In this document: piece after piece, positions 19,705 to 29,937 of the stretch
How the letters are laid out: the number at the start of each line of letters is the position of its first letter
How positions within the stretch are numbered: position 1 is the stretch's first letter
Source of the DNA: Actinomycetes bacterium
Lineage (GTDB): Bacteria > Actinomycetota > Thermoleophilia > RBG-16-64-13
Length of the DNA stretch: 64,000 nt
Direction of reading: 5' to 3'
Assembly (NCBI GenBank): GCA_024637035.1
Contig: JAGXFW010000024.1
Location: forward strand, 124,001-188,000
Position numbers and translations under genes: made by a program
Notes under the pieces: model-generated
The model's input: the letters and a program-made list of their open reading frames with translations, nothing else
The model's database searches: none
What the model was told of the DNA's origin: nothing

Positions 19705-19845
19705 CTCCGCGCCCGCGCATCGCGTCGGAGCGACGCGATGGACCACCGCGGCCGGCGCATCTTGACTCCCGTGCTCCCGGCGGTGGCCCCGAGCGCGGTG
19801 GTGTAGCATAGTCACGACCGAAACATACCCGGTTTGGGAGCATGC

Positions 19846-21315
19846 ATGAGTGACGTTCGAGTGAGATTCGCCCCGAGTCCGACGGGCACGCTCCACATTG
19901 GGAGCGCCCGCACGGCCCTCTACAACTTCCTGTTCGCGCGCCATCACGGCGGCACGCTCGTCTTGCGGGTCGAGGACACCGACCTCAAGCGCTCCCGGCG
20001 CGATCATGAGATGAGCATCGTGCGCGATCTTCATTGGCTTGGCCTGCAGGCTGACGAGGGCCCCGACGTCGGCGGCCCGTACGGCCCATATCGGCAGAGC
20101 GAGCGGACGTCCCTGTACCAAAGTGGGATCGAGAAGCTCCTTGCGTCAGGCCACGCCTACCATTGCTTCTGCACTCAGGAGCGGCTCGACGAGCTGAAAG
20201 AACGGCAGCTGGCCGCGGGCCTCATGCCGAAGTACGATCGCCTGTGCTATGAACTGACATCCGAGGAAGTGACGGAACGCATCGCCGCTGGGGAAGAGGC
20301 GACGGTGAGGTTCTTCGTCCCCGAGGGAGACGTCACATTCGACGACCTCATCCACGGGCCTATCACCTTCTCGTCCGACGTCATCGGGGATTTCATCATC
20401 CACCGCACCGATGGGGGATTCGCCTACAACTACGCGGTGGTCATCGACGATGCGGGCATGCACGTGACCCACGTGGTGCGCGGTGAAGACCACATCAGCA
20501 ACACGGCCCGCCAGCTGATGTTGTACGAGGCGCTCGGCGAAGAGGCCCCGCGGTACGCGCACCATTCGCTCATCCACGGAGCCGACGGCGGCAAGCTGTC
20601 GAAGCGTCACGGGGCCACTTCTATCGGCGAGTTCCGCGACATGGGCTACCTGCCCTCGGCGGTAGTGAACTACCTGGCCCTGCTCTCGTGGAGCCCCGGC
20701 GACGAGCGCGAGAAGCTCACGCTGGAGGAGCTGGTAGCGGAGTTCGATATGGCGCGGGTGAGCAAGAGCGCCGCGATCTTCGACCTCGACAAGCTGAACT
20801 GGCTGAACGGCCTCTATATCAGGGACCTAGCGGTGGAAGAGGTCTCCGAGTACACTCGCCCCTATCTACACGAGGCCGGGCTCGAGTTCGATGAAGGCCA
20901 GCGGGAGATCGTCTCAGCGGCCATCCAACCGAAACTGGTGACTTTCGGGGACGCACCCACGCACGCGCAGGTCTTCGCCGATGAGCCTATCCTGACCGCC
21001 TCGAGCCACCTAGAAGCGCTCGATGAGCCGGGCGCTGATATCGTCTTCGCGCTTCTGGCCGAGGCACTCGAGGCCCGTGATTCGGAGTACTTCGTGCTCG
21101 AGCAGGCCCGCACGATCCTGGCGCGGGTCGGTGACGGATGCAAGGAGCGAGACATAAAGGGGAAGGCGATCTTCAAGCCGCTTCGTGTGGCCCTCACCGG
21201 CTACGACCAAGGCCCCGAGCTCTTCTACCTGATCGCCGGATTGGGCCGGAGCCGCCTCCTGGCGCGCCTGCGCATCGCCCTCGGCTATCTCGCCCAGCGT
21301 GGAGGCCTGGCGTGA
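19846..21315 (+). CDS. gltX: Glutamyl-tRNA synthetase
   Basis: This class I synthetase charges tRNA-Glu. The ATG at 19846 follows TTTGGGAG and gives 489 residues. The HIGH motif is in FAPSPTGTLHIGSARTALYN (residues 8-27), and the KMSKS equivalent is KLSKRHG near residue 250. A CxC-type zinc region (HCFCTQERLDEL) is present. Because no glutaminyl-tRNA synthetase or GatCAB gene is in the window, it is not possible to say whether it is discriminating. It is followed immediately by cysS, as in Bacillus, but the cysE usually between them is missing. Confidence 0.95.
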   Translation: MSDVRVRFAPSPTGTLHIGSARTALYNFLFARHHGGTLVLRVEDTDLKRSRRDHEMSIVRDLHWLGLQADEGPDVGGPYGPYRQSERTSLYQSGIEKLLASGHAYHCFCTQERLDELKERQLAAGLMPKYDRLCYELTSEEVTERIAAGEEATVRFFVPEGDVTFDDLIHGPITFSSDVIGDFIIHRTDGGFAYNYAVVIDDAGMHVTHVVRGEDHISNTARQLMLYEALGEEAPRYAHHSLIHGADGGKLSKRHGATSIGEFRDMGYLPSAVVNYLALLSWSPGDEREKLTLEELVAEFDMARVSKSAAIFDLDKLNWLNGLYIRDLAVEEVSEYTRPYLHEAGLEFDEGQREIVSAAIQPKLVTFGDAPTHAQVFADEPILTASSHLEALDEPGADIVFALLAEALEARDSEYFVLEQARTILARVGDGCKERDIKGKAIFKPLRVALTGYDQGPELFYLIAGLGRSRLLARLRIALGYLAQRGGLA

Positions 21316-22808
21316 CCGAGATGCGGCTCTACGACTCGCTCACCCAGGAGAAGCGCCCGTTCACGCCACGCGACGGCGATCACGTCACCATGTACTTCTG
21401 CGGTCCCACCGTCTACAACTATATCCACCTCGGCAACGCGCGGCCCTTCGTCATCTCAATGGTGGCGAAGCGCTACTTCGAGTCGCTTGGGTACAAGGTC
21501 ACGTTGGTCGAGAACATCACCGACGTGGATGACCGAATCATCCAGAAGGCCATTGAGCAGGGGCGCACCTCGGCCGAAGTCGCCCGGGAGTTCGCCGACG
21601 CGTACATCGAAGACACCGACCGCCTGGGTCTCGGTCGCCCCGACATCGAGCCGTATGCCACCGAGCACATGCCCGAGATCATCGACCTCGTGGAGAAGCT
21701 GGTGGCGGCGGGCCACGCGTATCAGGCCGGCTCCGATGTCTACTTCGGTGTAGAGACCTTCGAGGGCTACGGCGGCCTCTCCAAGCAACAGACGGGTGAG
21801 ATGAGGCACGGCGCCCGTATCACTCCGGGTGAAGACAAAGCGGACCCTCTTGATTTCGCTCTGTGGAAAGGCGCCAAGCCGGGGGAACCGTCCTGGGAGA
21901 GCCCCTGGGGTCCTGGACGCCCAGGGTGGCACATCGAGTGCTCGGCCATGAGCCTGAAATATCTCGGCCCCGGCTTCGACATCCACGGCGGCGGGCGCGA
22001 CCTGATCTTTCCCCACCATGAGAACGAGATCGCGCAGGCTGAAGGCGCTCTGGGCGGGGAATTCGTGCGCTTCTGGGTGCACAACGGCATGCTGAACACC
22101 AAGGACGAGAAGATGTCCAAGAGCGTTGGCAACATCTTCATGCTGCGCGAAGCCCTCAAGGAATACCGGCCCGAGGTGCTGATCGCCTACTTCGTCGGCA
22201 GCCACTACCGCAGTCCCATGGACTTCAGTCGCGAACTCCTGGCCGAGGCTGGTCAGCAGGTGGGACGGCTTCGCAACCTCTTCCGTACGCTCGACGATTA
22301 CATCTCAGGTGGTGGCGCCTCGAGTGCTCCCGGTGCCGCCTCGCCCGACCAACCGCCGGCTGCCTCCGACGAAGAGGCCTCCGAGGCGGCTGCGGCCTCC
22401 GTCCCAGCACCATCCGGCGATGCCGAACTGCTCGCCGCTGCTGAGGCGCGCCGCGCGTCGTTCGACGAGGCTCTCGCCGACGACCTGAACACGGCCGCTG
22501 CTCTGGGTGAGGTGTTCGCCCTGTCGCGAGAAGCGAACACGGCGTTGGCCGCGGGCACCCTCAGCGCCATCGGAGCTTCGGCGCTGCGCAAGCGGATAGG
22601 TGCGATGGTGCACATCCTGGGACTGGACGGCGCCGCGCAGGTCGCGGATGAAGTGCCAACCGACGTGCTCGAGATGGCGGCGCAACGCTACACGGCCCGA
22701 GCCGCCAGAGACTTCGCCGAGGCCGATCGCCTGCGCGCCGCGATCGTCGCACGCGGGTTCGAGGTGCGCGACAGCGCCGACGGCTTCAAGGTGGTGCCCG
22801 GCGAGTAG
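21312..22808 (+). CDS. cysS: Cysteinyl-tRNA synthetase
   Basis: This charges tRNA-Cys. The GTG at 21312 overlaps the gltX stop by four bases; an ATG three codons later is also possible. The first zinc Cys is in [19 protein letters not shown], which also contains the HIGH equivalent. IECSAMS and HHENEIAQ supply other zinc ligands, and KMSKSVGN is intact. Between the catalytic core and the helical domain there is an Ala/Ser/Pro/Glu-rich insert of about 40 residues (about 333-375) that looks disordered. The 498-residue length is slightly above normal because of it. Confidence 0.95.
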   Translation: MTEMRLYDSLTQEKRPFTPRDGDHVTMYFCGPTVYNYIHLGNARPFVISMVAKRYFESLGYKVTLVENITDVDDRIIQKAIEQGRTSAEVAREFADAYIEDTDRLGLGRPDIEPYATEHMPEIIDLVEKLVAAGHAYQAGSDVYFGVETFEGYGGLSKQQTGEMRHGARITPGEDKADPLDFALWKGAKPGEPSWESPWGPGRPGWHIECSAMSLKYLGPGFDIHGGGRDLIFPHHENEIAQAEGALGGEFVRFWVHNGMLNTKDEKMSKSVGNIFMLREALKEYRPEVLIAYFVGSHYRSPMDFSRELLAEAGQQVGRLRNLFRTLDDYISGGGASSAPGAASPDQPPAASDEEASEAAAASVPAPSGDAELLAAAEARRASFDEALADDLNTAAALGEVFALSREANTALAAGTLSAIGASALRKRIGAMVHILGLDGAAQVADEVPTDVLEMAAQRYTARAARDFAEADRLRAAIVARGFEVRDSADGFKVVPGE

Positions 22809-22816
22809 GAGAAGAC

Positions 22817-23707
22817 GTGGCCGATCGTGACAACAGGGCCGCTCGAGGAGGGGGCCGTCGCCGCGACACGGGGCGTCCACAGGTACCCGCAACCGGGGTA
22901 GCCCCCGGCCACGAGACGATCTACGGCCGCAACCCCTTGCGCGAAGCGCTTCGCGGGCGCCGCCGGGTGCACCGAGTGTGGGTGCAGGGCGGAAAGGCCG
23001 GCTCCGATCTCACTGCTGAGATGCACGGTTGGGCGACCGAAGCCGGGGTGTCCGCACCGCCGGTGGAAGTGCGCAGCCTCGACGAGCTGGGAGAGCTGGC
23101 CGCCAGCTCGGACCACCAGGGCGTCGCCGCCGAGGTGGACGCTTTTCCATACACGCCGGAAGGCGAGGTGCTCGAGCGTTTCGATCTCGTCGTGGTGCTC
23201 GACCGCATCCAAGACCCGCACAATCTCGGAGCGATCATCCGTACGGCGGAGGTGGTGGGCGCGGCAGTCGTGATCCCGCGGCACCGCACGGCCGTGGTGA
23301 CGGCTGCGGTGGTCAAGGCGTCGGCTGGAGCCACGGAGCACGCGGCAGTGGCCCAGGTGCGTAACCTCACCGACTTCCTCTCCGATGCGAAGGCCGCGGG
23401 GTTCTGGGTGTACGGCGCCGATGCCTCTGCGACGGCCTCCCACTACGACCCCGACTATCGAGGCAAGACGGTCTTCGTGCTGGGCTCGGAAGGGGAGGGA
23501 CTTGGTCGGAGGGTGAACCAGGCCTGCGATGTGGCCGTGCGGATACCCCAGGTGGGCCGAGTCGGTTCGTTGAACGTGAGCGTCTCGGCCGGCGTCCTGC
23601 TCTTCGAGGCGCGCCGACAACGGGCGGGGACAGTGCCCGCCCTCGGTGGTGATCCTCCCGGCGCAGCCGTCCCCGGCGGCGAGGCCCCCGGTGGTGAGGC
23701 CCGATGA
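22817..23707 (+). CDS. rlmB: 23S rRNA (guanosine-2'-O-)-methyltransferase, TrmH/SpoU family
   Basis: SpoU-family enzymes methylate ribose 2'-OH in rRNA or tRNA using SAM bound in a deep trefoil knot. After about 30 basic disordered residues comes the substrate-binding domain (IYGRNPLREAL) and then the SPOUT domain with LDRIQDPHNLGAIIRTAE, FVLGSEGEGLG and IPQVGRVGSLNVSVSAGVLLFE. The motifs fit the RlmB/YacO group. The C-terminal 20 residues are Gly/Pro-rich. The GTG follows AGGAGAAG, and the stop overlaps the next gene by four bases. Confidence 0.9.
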   Translation: MADRDNRAARGGGRRRDTGRPQVPATGVAPGHETIYGRNPLREALRGRRRVHRVWVQGGKAGSDLTAEMHGWATEAGVSAPPVEVRSLDELGELAASSDHQGVAAEVDAFPYTPEGEVLERFDLVVVLDRIQDPHNLGAIIRTAEVVGAAVVIPRHRTAVVTAAVVKASAGATEHAAVAQVRNLTDFLSDAKAAGFWVYGADASATASHYDPDYRGKTVFVLGSEGEGLGRRVNQACDVAVRIPQVGRVGSLNVSVSAGVLLFEARRQRAGTVPALGGDPPGAAVPGGEAPGGEAR

Positions 23708-24249
23708 CGGTCTACCTCATCGACGGCTACAACCTCATGCACGAGTTGCGTCGCTCCGGAGGTCGAGCGATGGCCGATGACCTCGGCCCGGGCGAATTGG
23801 AGGACGAACGCCGACGCCTCGTCGATCGCATCGCGAGCTTCATGGGGGGCAGCTCCGACAAAGCCATCATCGCCTTCGACAGCAGCAACGCCGCGTTGCA
23901 GCAAGGGCAGAGTGCAACGGCGAATGTGGAGGTGCTCTTCGGCTCCTTCGAACGCTCCGCGGACTCCATCATCGAACGTGCCACATACCGGCTGAATGCA
24001 GCGGAAAAGATAGTCGTTGTCACCTCCGACTACGGGTTGCAGAAGACCACCTTCCTTGCCAATGTGACCCGTCGCTCCAGTCGCCAATTCGCCTCCGATC
24101 TGCAAGAACACACAAGAGAGGTTGCAATTAGCGAGAAATGCACTAGAATGGTGCATCGTGTGGAGGATCGAATCCCTCGTAAGGGACTCGAAGAGTTGAA
24201 GGAGCTTCGCCGGCGACTCGAGGAGGCGCCGGAAGAAGAGGGGAGTTGA
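23704..24249 (+). CDS. NYN-domain ribonuclease of the YacP/Rae1 family
   Basis: The 181-residue protein begins with VYLIDGYNLMHEL (residues 3-15) and has IIAFDSSNA and VVVTSDYGLQ, the acidic positions of a PIN-like NYN nuclease. In Bacillus the homologue Rae1 (YacP) cleaves mRNA at the ribosome A site. The gene lies between rlmB and a SigH-like gene, exactly as in Bacillus, which strengthens the assignment. The C-terminus is a charged helix (residues 155-181). Ribosome-linked cleavage is inferred from the family. Confidence 0.88.
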   Translation: MTVYLIDGYNLMHELRRSGGRAMADDLGPGELEDERRRLVDRIASFMGGSSDKAIIAFDSSNAALQQGQSATANVEVLFGSFERSADSIIERATYRLNAAEKIVVVTSDYGLQKTTFLANVTRRSSRQFASDLQEHTREVAISEKCTRMVHRVEDRIPRKGLEELKELRRRLEEAPEEEGS

Positions 24250-24317
24250 ACCCGGCAGAGGCGTGGGCGCCGGGCACCACCCCGGTCAACCGCGGTTTTG
24301 GCGGAGGGAGGCGAGGC

Positions 24318-24974
24318 ATGGAGAGCACGGCTCGTATGGGCTATCCGCTCATCGACTGGAACGACGACGAGCAGCTGGTCCGGCTCGCCAAGGCCGGCAA
24401 CGGCGACGCTACGAAACACCTTCTGAAGAAGTACCACTACTTCGTGCGCATGAAGTCATACTCGTACTTCATCGCGGGCGGCGATGGCGACGACCTCATC
24501 CAAGAAGGTTACATAGGCCTGTTCAAGGCGATCCGGGACTACCGCGAAGAAAAGGCCCGATCCTTCCGCAGCTTCGCTGAACTGTGCGTGACTCGCCAGA
24601 TCATCACCGCGATCAAGACCGCCTCCCGGCAGAAGCACTCTCCCTTGAACACCTACCTCAGCTTCAGCCACAGTCCAGCAGGCAGCAGCGGGTCGGACGA
24701 TCGCACTCTGGCTGATCTCATCCCGTCGGGACGCACGAGCGACCCGGTCATGCAGGTGATCAGCACTGAGGAATTGGCCAGCCTCATGGACTGCCTCCAG
24801 CGCCTGCTCAGCCCGCTTGAGTCCTTGGTGCTCCGCTACTACCTCGAAGGTCACTCGTACGAGGTGATCGCGGAGTACATCGAGCACGACACCAAGACGG
24901 TGGACAACGCTCTGCAGCGCATCAAGCGCAAGGTCACCCTCCACCTGGATAGTCGGAAGGTCAACGGGGAGTAG
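24318..24974 (+). CDS. sigH: RNA polymerase sigma factor, SigH-like
   Basis: The 218-residue protein is a sigma-70-family factor of the SigH group. Region 2 has LIQEGYIGLFKAIRDY and FRSFAELCVTRQIITAIKTASRQKH; region 4 has LSPLESLVLRYYLEGHSYEVIAEYIEHDTKTVDNALQRIKRK. The ATG at 24318 follows GGAGGGAGGCGAGG and gives the same length as the Bacillus protein; an upstream TTG start would add 24 residues without a ribosome binding site. In Bacillus SigH drives early sporulation and competence genes; here the targets are unknown. The gene order yacP-sigH is conserved, but rpmG, secE and nusG do not follow. Confidence 0.92.
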   Translation: MESTARMGYPLIDWNDDEQLVRLAKAGNGDATKHLLKKYHYFVRMKSYSYFIAGGDGDDLIQEGYIGLFKAIRDYREEKARSFRSFAELCVTRQIITAIKTASRQKHSPLNTYLSFSHSPAGSSGSDDRTLADLIPSGRTSDPVMQVISTEELASLMDCLQRLLSPLESLVLRYYLEGHSYEVIAEYIEHDTKTVDNALQRIKRKVTLHLDSRKVNGE

Positions 24975-25213
24975 CCCCGAGCTGGGTGCCCGCGAGGTCA
25001 CCCGTGAGTCCTTCTGTTCCAACCCCCTCGGCCTGAGTCGAGAATCCGGCGCCACGGCGCCATGCGCCTACCCATCGAACCTGATGACGGTCACGCGCGG
25101 TCTCGCTGCGTATACTCCAAGTGCCGGCGTCGCATGACGACACGCCCGGGCCGATCTTCGGCCGGGGTCTCCGCCAGGCGAAGAATCCTTGAACCGAGAA
25201 CGGGAGCGACTGG
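24975..25213 (+). promoter_or_regulatory. Intergenic region before ettA with a candidate -10 box
   Basis: No coding frame is convincing here. A TATACT hexamer (25111-25116) is a good -10 candidate for ettA; the -35 region is weak (GGTCAC or ATGACG, depending on spacing). A GC palindrome (GGCGCC-AC-GGCGCC, 25048-25061) lies upstream. The 50S protein and secretion genes that follow sigH in Bacillus are absent. Confidence 0.4.
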
Positions 25214-26890
<1,677 letters not shown>

Positions 26891-26894
26891 CGCA

Positions 26895-27830
26895 TCACCG
26901 TAGGGTCGTGAAGCCCGCTTCTTCGAAGCGCCGCACCATGCTTCGGATAGGGTCGTAGTCCGCGTCGTCGACCGCGACGAAGCGATCCACCATAGCGAAG
27001 TCCAAGGCCGCCCGTCCCGCCGGGTCGTCGCCCATGGCGAGGAGCGCGGCGCGTAGATCCGCTTTGAGAGCCTCGGGAAGCCGTCTAGCGGCCGCTACCG
27101 GTTGAATGGGCGAGGGGCCCAGCGCGCCCACGATGCGCAGGCGGGCCGCGAGTTCGGGGTGCGATCTGAACTCCACCCCGAGCACGTGACTGTCGATCGC
27201 GGAGGCGTCCACCTCATGCGCTGCCACCATGCGTATCGATCTCGCGTGAGAACCGGACTTCACCACCTCGCCGAAGTACCCGGCGGTCTCCCCGAGTCGC
27301 ACGAGGTGGTCCAGCGTAACGCCATAGCCCGAGTGGGACCTTCGGTCGTTGTAGGCCCAGGAGGCTCCGCGCAGGTCCGCGAAATTGCCGACGTCGCTAT
27401 CGACGGCGACGATCACGTCCGAGAAGTAGATGGGCCTGCCGCCGTACCGCTCCCCGGCGATGACCGGAGCGGCCAGGAGTTCCAGGGAATTGGGATTCCG
27501 CCGTATCAGGCGGATATAGGGGAGGCCTCAGAGGAAGCCCGCGTCGACTTCGCCCGCAGCCAACTGCCCATAGGCTGACCCCGTCTCGAGGGTAGTCGGT
27601 ATGTGGAGGCGATCCGCCACGAAGTCCGTCACTCCCTGGTAGAAGGGGGCGAGGGTGGCCGACAAGTAATTGCCGAAGCGTACGGTCGTGGCGGGCGGAG
27701 CGAATGTGTGAGCCGCCGGTCTGGTGTCAAGTGACGGCCGGGTTGTCGTCGGGCGGACCCGCGTCGAACTCACCATCATCGGCTGAACGAGCGTCGGGCG
27801 GACCAGCGTTGAATGGGCTGAGGTTCCCAC
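26895..27830 (-). CDS. PhnD-like substrate-binding-fold protein with one in-frame UGA (possible selenoprotein or nonsense pseudogene)
   Basis: Two minus-strand segments, 27830-27531 and 27527-26895, lie in the same frame and are separated only by a TGA at 27530-27528. Together they encode about 311 residues of a PhnD/SsuA-type periplasmic-binding fold: VRFGNYLSATLAPFYQG, LAAGEVDAGFL-(UGA)-GLPYIRL, GERYGGRPIYFSDVIV, LRGASWAYND, SHSGYGVTLDHL, SGSHARSIRMVAAHEVDASAID. Family members that I recall have Cys after GFI/GFL and before GLPY, so the UGA falls on a Cys position. A hairpin follows at the distance used for bacterial selenocysteine insertion. No signal peptide and no permease genes are visible; the first 45 residues are Thr/Pro/Arg-rich and the true start may be one of the ATGs near 27779. 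A simple nonsense mutation is the alternative. Confidence 0.75.
27497..27514 (-). promoter_or_regulatory. SECIS-like hairpin downstream of the in-frame UGA
   Basis: On the minus strand TCCGCC and GGCGGA form a perfect 6-bp stem with a TGATAC loop. Counting the U of UGA as 1, the stem starts at 17 and the loop at 23, close to the geometry of the Escherichia coli fdhF element, whose loop I place near 22-26. The loop has a G at its second position but lacks the GGU of fdhF. Confidence 0.4.
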
Positions 27831-28030
27831 GTCACGGCCTCGGTGCTAGTGATTCTTGCTACTAGAAGTTGTTCCCGTCGAGGCCGCCCCCCAACCCCGC
27901 CGATGGGTGAGCGCGCGCCCGTGCGCACGGGTTTCCGAGGCGAGTGCCGCGTGCTCCCAGGGCCAGGGCCTCGCGGGCGTCGACCTTTGCATGCGGCGCC
28001 GCGACCCGTACAATCTACGAGCAGCATCCG

Positions 28031-28101
28031 CCGGCGTGGCTCAATGGTAGAGCAGCTGATTTGTAATCAGCAGGTTGGGGGTTCGATTCCCTTCGCCGGC
28101 T
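28031..28101 (+). tRNA. tRNA-Thr (anticodon TGT)
   Basis: The cloverleaf is complete: acceptor GCCGGCG pairs with CGCCGGC (28094-28100), a D-arm GCTC/GAGC, an anticodon stem GCTGA/TCAGC with loop TTTGTAA (28061-28067; anticodon TGT at 28063-28065) and a TTCGATT T-loop. The outermost T-stem pair is a U-U mismatch. CCA is not encoded. It reads ACA codons. Confidence 0.95.
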
Positions 28102-28164
28102 TTCGTATCGCCACTCGTCATGGGCGGCGAGTCCAGCCGCGCCGCGGCGGCGGCTCTGGATCAC

Positions 28165-28668
28165 TCAGGGCTCGACCGGCCGCAGCACACTCACTGCCAG
28201 CGGGGTGCCGTCGGCGTCGAACGCCACCACGCTCCACGAACTGCCGGGTGTGATTACCGGCCCGGATATATCCGCGGGACGCTCGACGGGCAATCCACCG
28301 AGGTTCACCCTGGTCTCCGAGCCGTTCCAGGCCCAGAGCGGCTCGCCGTCGCCGTCCAACACGACCAGGCGGTAGCGTGCGGCTCCAGCCACAGCCTGCC
28401 ACTCGAACGTGGGAACCTCGCCGGCGCCCGAGACGGTCGGGCCCGTCAACTCGATGGATGCGAGGCCCGCGTCGATCGGGGTACCCTGGACCTCCTCGAT
28501 CGCCTCGACGGTCGTTGCGGTACTTTGACCGCTGTTTCCAGCCGTTGTCGTGGACCCTTCGGTGCCTCCGGATGACCCGCAACCGGTGAGTGGGAACACT
28601 AGGAGTGCCGCCGCGACGGCGACGACTGCCGCATGGAGTACCAGTCTGGCTCTCGGATGCCTCGTCAT
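28165..28668 (-). CDS. Small lipoprotein of unknown function
   Basis: The 167-residue product starts with a basic stretch and a hydrophobic helix ending in the lipobox LTGC (Cys at about residue 30), so it should be lipid-anchored outside the membrane. A Ser/Thr/Gly-rich linker follows, then a beta-rich domain with FEWQAVAGAARYRLVVLD, which resembles fibronectin-III-like segments that read W-x-P/V-V-x-G-A-x-x-Y. Its ATG shares one base with the stop of the upstream secreted-protein gene, so both are probably one transcript. It converges with tRNA-Thr; a GC-rich hairpin (28132-28160) lies between them. No function is assigned. Confidence 0.8.
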   Translation of the reverse strand: MTRHPRARLVLHAAVVAVAAALLVFPLTGCGSSGGTEGSTTTAGNSGQSTATTVEAIEEVQGTPIDAGLASIELTGPTVSGAGEVPTFEWQAVAGAARYRLVVLDGDGEPLWAWNGSETRVNLGGLPVERPADISGPVITPGSSWSVVAFDADGTPLAVSVLRPVEP

Positions 28669-29720
28669 CAGAACGCGAACCCGTGGGCTTTGGTCGCCAG
28701 CTCGCCGAGGCCGGCTTGGGCCGCCGCCAGATAGATCAACACGGCATCTACCTTGTCACCCTTGGCGATATCGTCGTCGAGTTTCTGGTTCAACACCTGC
28801 TCGAACTTGGCCTTGAGCTGCGCGGCAGCTTCTGAGTCGGGCGCTGCCGAGCCGACCGCTCCGATGTTCACCGACGCGATGAGCATCTCGGCGATGTCAG
28901 CGCCCGAGTATGCGCTCGGGTCGTCGAGGATCTTGTTCATCAGCTCCGTGAACCTCTCGATGAACCACGTGTACGGTTGCTTGCCCTTCTCGAGGTTCGA
29001 GGGCGCTTCGTTGCACACCGACGCCTTGACCAGGTTCGCCGTGAACTCATCCACGCCGATGACAAGGGCGAGCACCTCGGTGGTGCTGGGATTCGGAGTG
29101 CCCAACAACTCGGTCATCTTCTCGACCAACTCCACGTACGACTCGTCCCAGGACTGGGTGCCGTCGTCGCCGGGAGCGGCGATGCGTTTGGCGGTGAACG
29201 GGCCGACGACCGAGGTGGCGAAGCCCGCCGCCTGCTGGCTCTCACGCGCTTGGTTTGCCAGGTCTCCCTGTATGAAGGTGCACGAGCCGCTCGTGGGCCA
29301 GAAGCTCCCTTCGGCGGGGAGGGCGACCTCGTACCCGCTCACGCCGACACTGGGTATCGTGATCGAGATCGTGTAGGTGCCATCGACCGTGGCGGCGCCG
29401 TTGCCGGCCAGGCCGCCCATACCGCTGATGACCCCCGAAGCCGATTCACCCTCGGGCATCGCCACGTTGACCTTGGTGGGAGCGAGAGTCCAGAGGCCGT
29501 CGATGTTGCCCTCAGGATCGACGTTCAACTCGAAGTCGTAGACCGAGGCTCCAACAATAGTGACACCCACGTCGTTGCCGCTGATCGCACCTGTCCAGAC
29601 GCCCTTGCCTTTCCACTTGCCCGGAGGGAAGGGCATAGAGGGCTTGGCGGCTAGCACCGGGAGCGCGGCGAGGCCGACGAGCAAGGCTGCTACGAGTATG
29701 ATGCCGATGAGCCTGCGCAC
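28668..29720 (-). CDS. Secreted protein of unknown function
   Basis: The 350-residue product has a clear signal peptide (MRRLIGIILVAALLVGLAALPVLAA, cleavage near residue 24-25; shown here only as a description of the first 25 residues split as charged start, hydrophobic core and AxA end). The next 130 residues are beta-rich with GKGVWTGAISG and DGLWTLAP patterns. The rest is helical and acidic. Seen directly: one Cys pair region (GSCTF and ASVCNEA). I do not recognise a family. It heads a two-gene unit with the lipoprotein and faces a divergent glycosidase gene. Confidence 0.8.
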   Translation of the reverse strand: MRRLIGIILVAALLVGLAALPVLAAKPSMPFPPGKWKGKGVWTGAISGNDVGVTIVGASVYDFELNVDPEGNIDGLWTLAPTKVNVAMPEGESASGVISGMGGLAGNGAATVDGTYTISITIPSVGVSGYEVALPAEGSFWPTSGSCTFIQGDLANQARESQQAAGFATSVVGPFTAKRIAAPGDDGTQSWDESYVELVEKMTELLGTPNPSTTEVLALVIGVDEFTANLVKASVCNEAPSNLEKGKQPYTWFIERFTELMNKILDDPSAYSGADIAEMLIASVNIGAVGSAAPDSEAAAQLKAKFEQVLNQKLDDDIAKGDKVDAVLIYLAAAQAGLGELATKAHGFAF

Positions 29721-29795
29721 AGCGACCCCTACTCTCCAGTTGCGATTGCCATTCCACTGCTAGTGGCGACCAATGGGTCGAGTCTCGCCGCAAGG

Positions 29796-29824
29796 AATAT
29801 ATTCGAAACTCGAACCCGCGTCGA
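29796..29824 (-). promoter_or_regulatory. Promoter of the secreted-protein operon with inverted repeat in the spacer
   Basis: On the minus strand TCGACG (29824-29819) and TATATT (29801-29796) are 17 bases apart. The spacer holds an inverted repeat, TTCGA-AAC-TCGAA (29802-29814), and the -10 box lies in the palindrome GAATATATTC (29795-29804). This looks like an operator that would block the promoter, but the regulator is unknown. Confidence 0.5.
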
Positions 29825-29880
29825 GCACAGGGTGCCGCGTGGTGCCGCCGGAACGGGCGTCTTGGTAGCCGCGTCGCACC

Positions 29881-29909
29881 TTGACGTTCGCTCGGCGCCC
29901 CCGTAGGTT
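29881..29909 (+). promoter_or_regulatory. Promoter of the GHL15-like gene
   Basis: TTGACG (29881-29886) and TAGGTT (29904-29909) are separated by exactly 17 bases. Transcription would start near 29916, ahead of AAGGAGGGG and the GTG at 29938. Confidence 0.6.
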
Positions 29910-29937
29910 GCAGGTGCCTGGTCGGCAAGGAGGGGTC

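Noticed and set aside
19762-19809. Promoter of gltX from TTGACT (19762) and TAGCAT (19804)
   Set aside because: The hexamers are 36 bases apart, too far for a sigma-A promoter, and no better pair is visible.
24975-25213. rpmG, secE or nusG expected after sigH
   Set aside because: I looked for a small basic protein or a tRNA here and found none; only a candidate -10 box and a GC palindrome are visible.
27417-27530. A frameshift in the PhnD-like gene
   Set aside because: The two parts are in the same reading frame; the 37 codons between the TGA and the next ATG/GTG read as good homologous protein, so the interruption is a single codon and not an indel.
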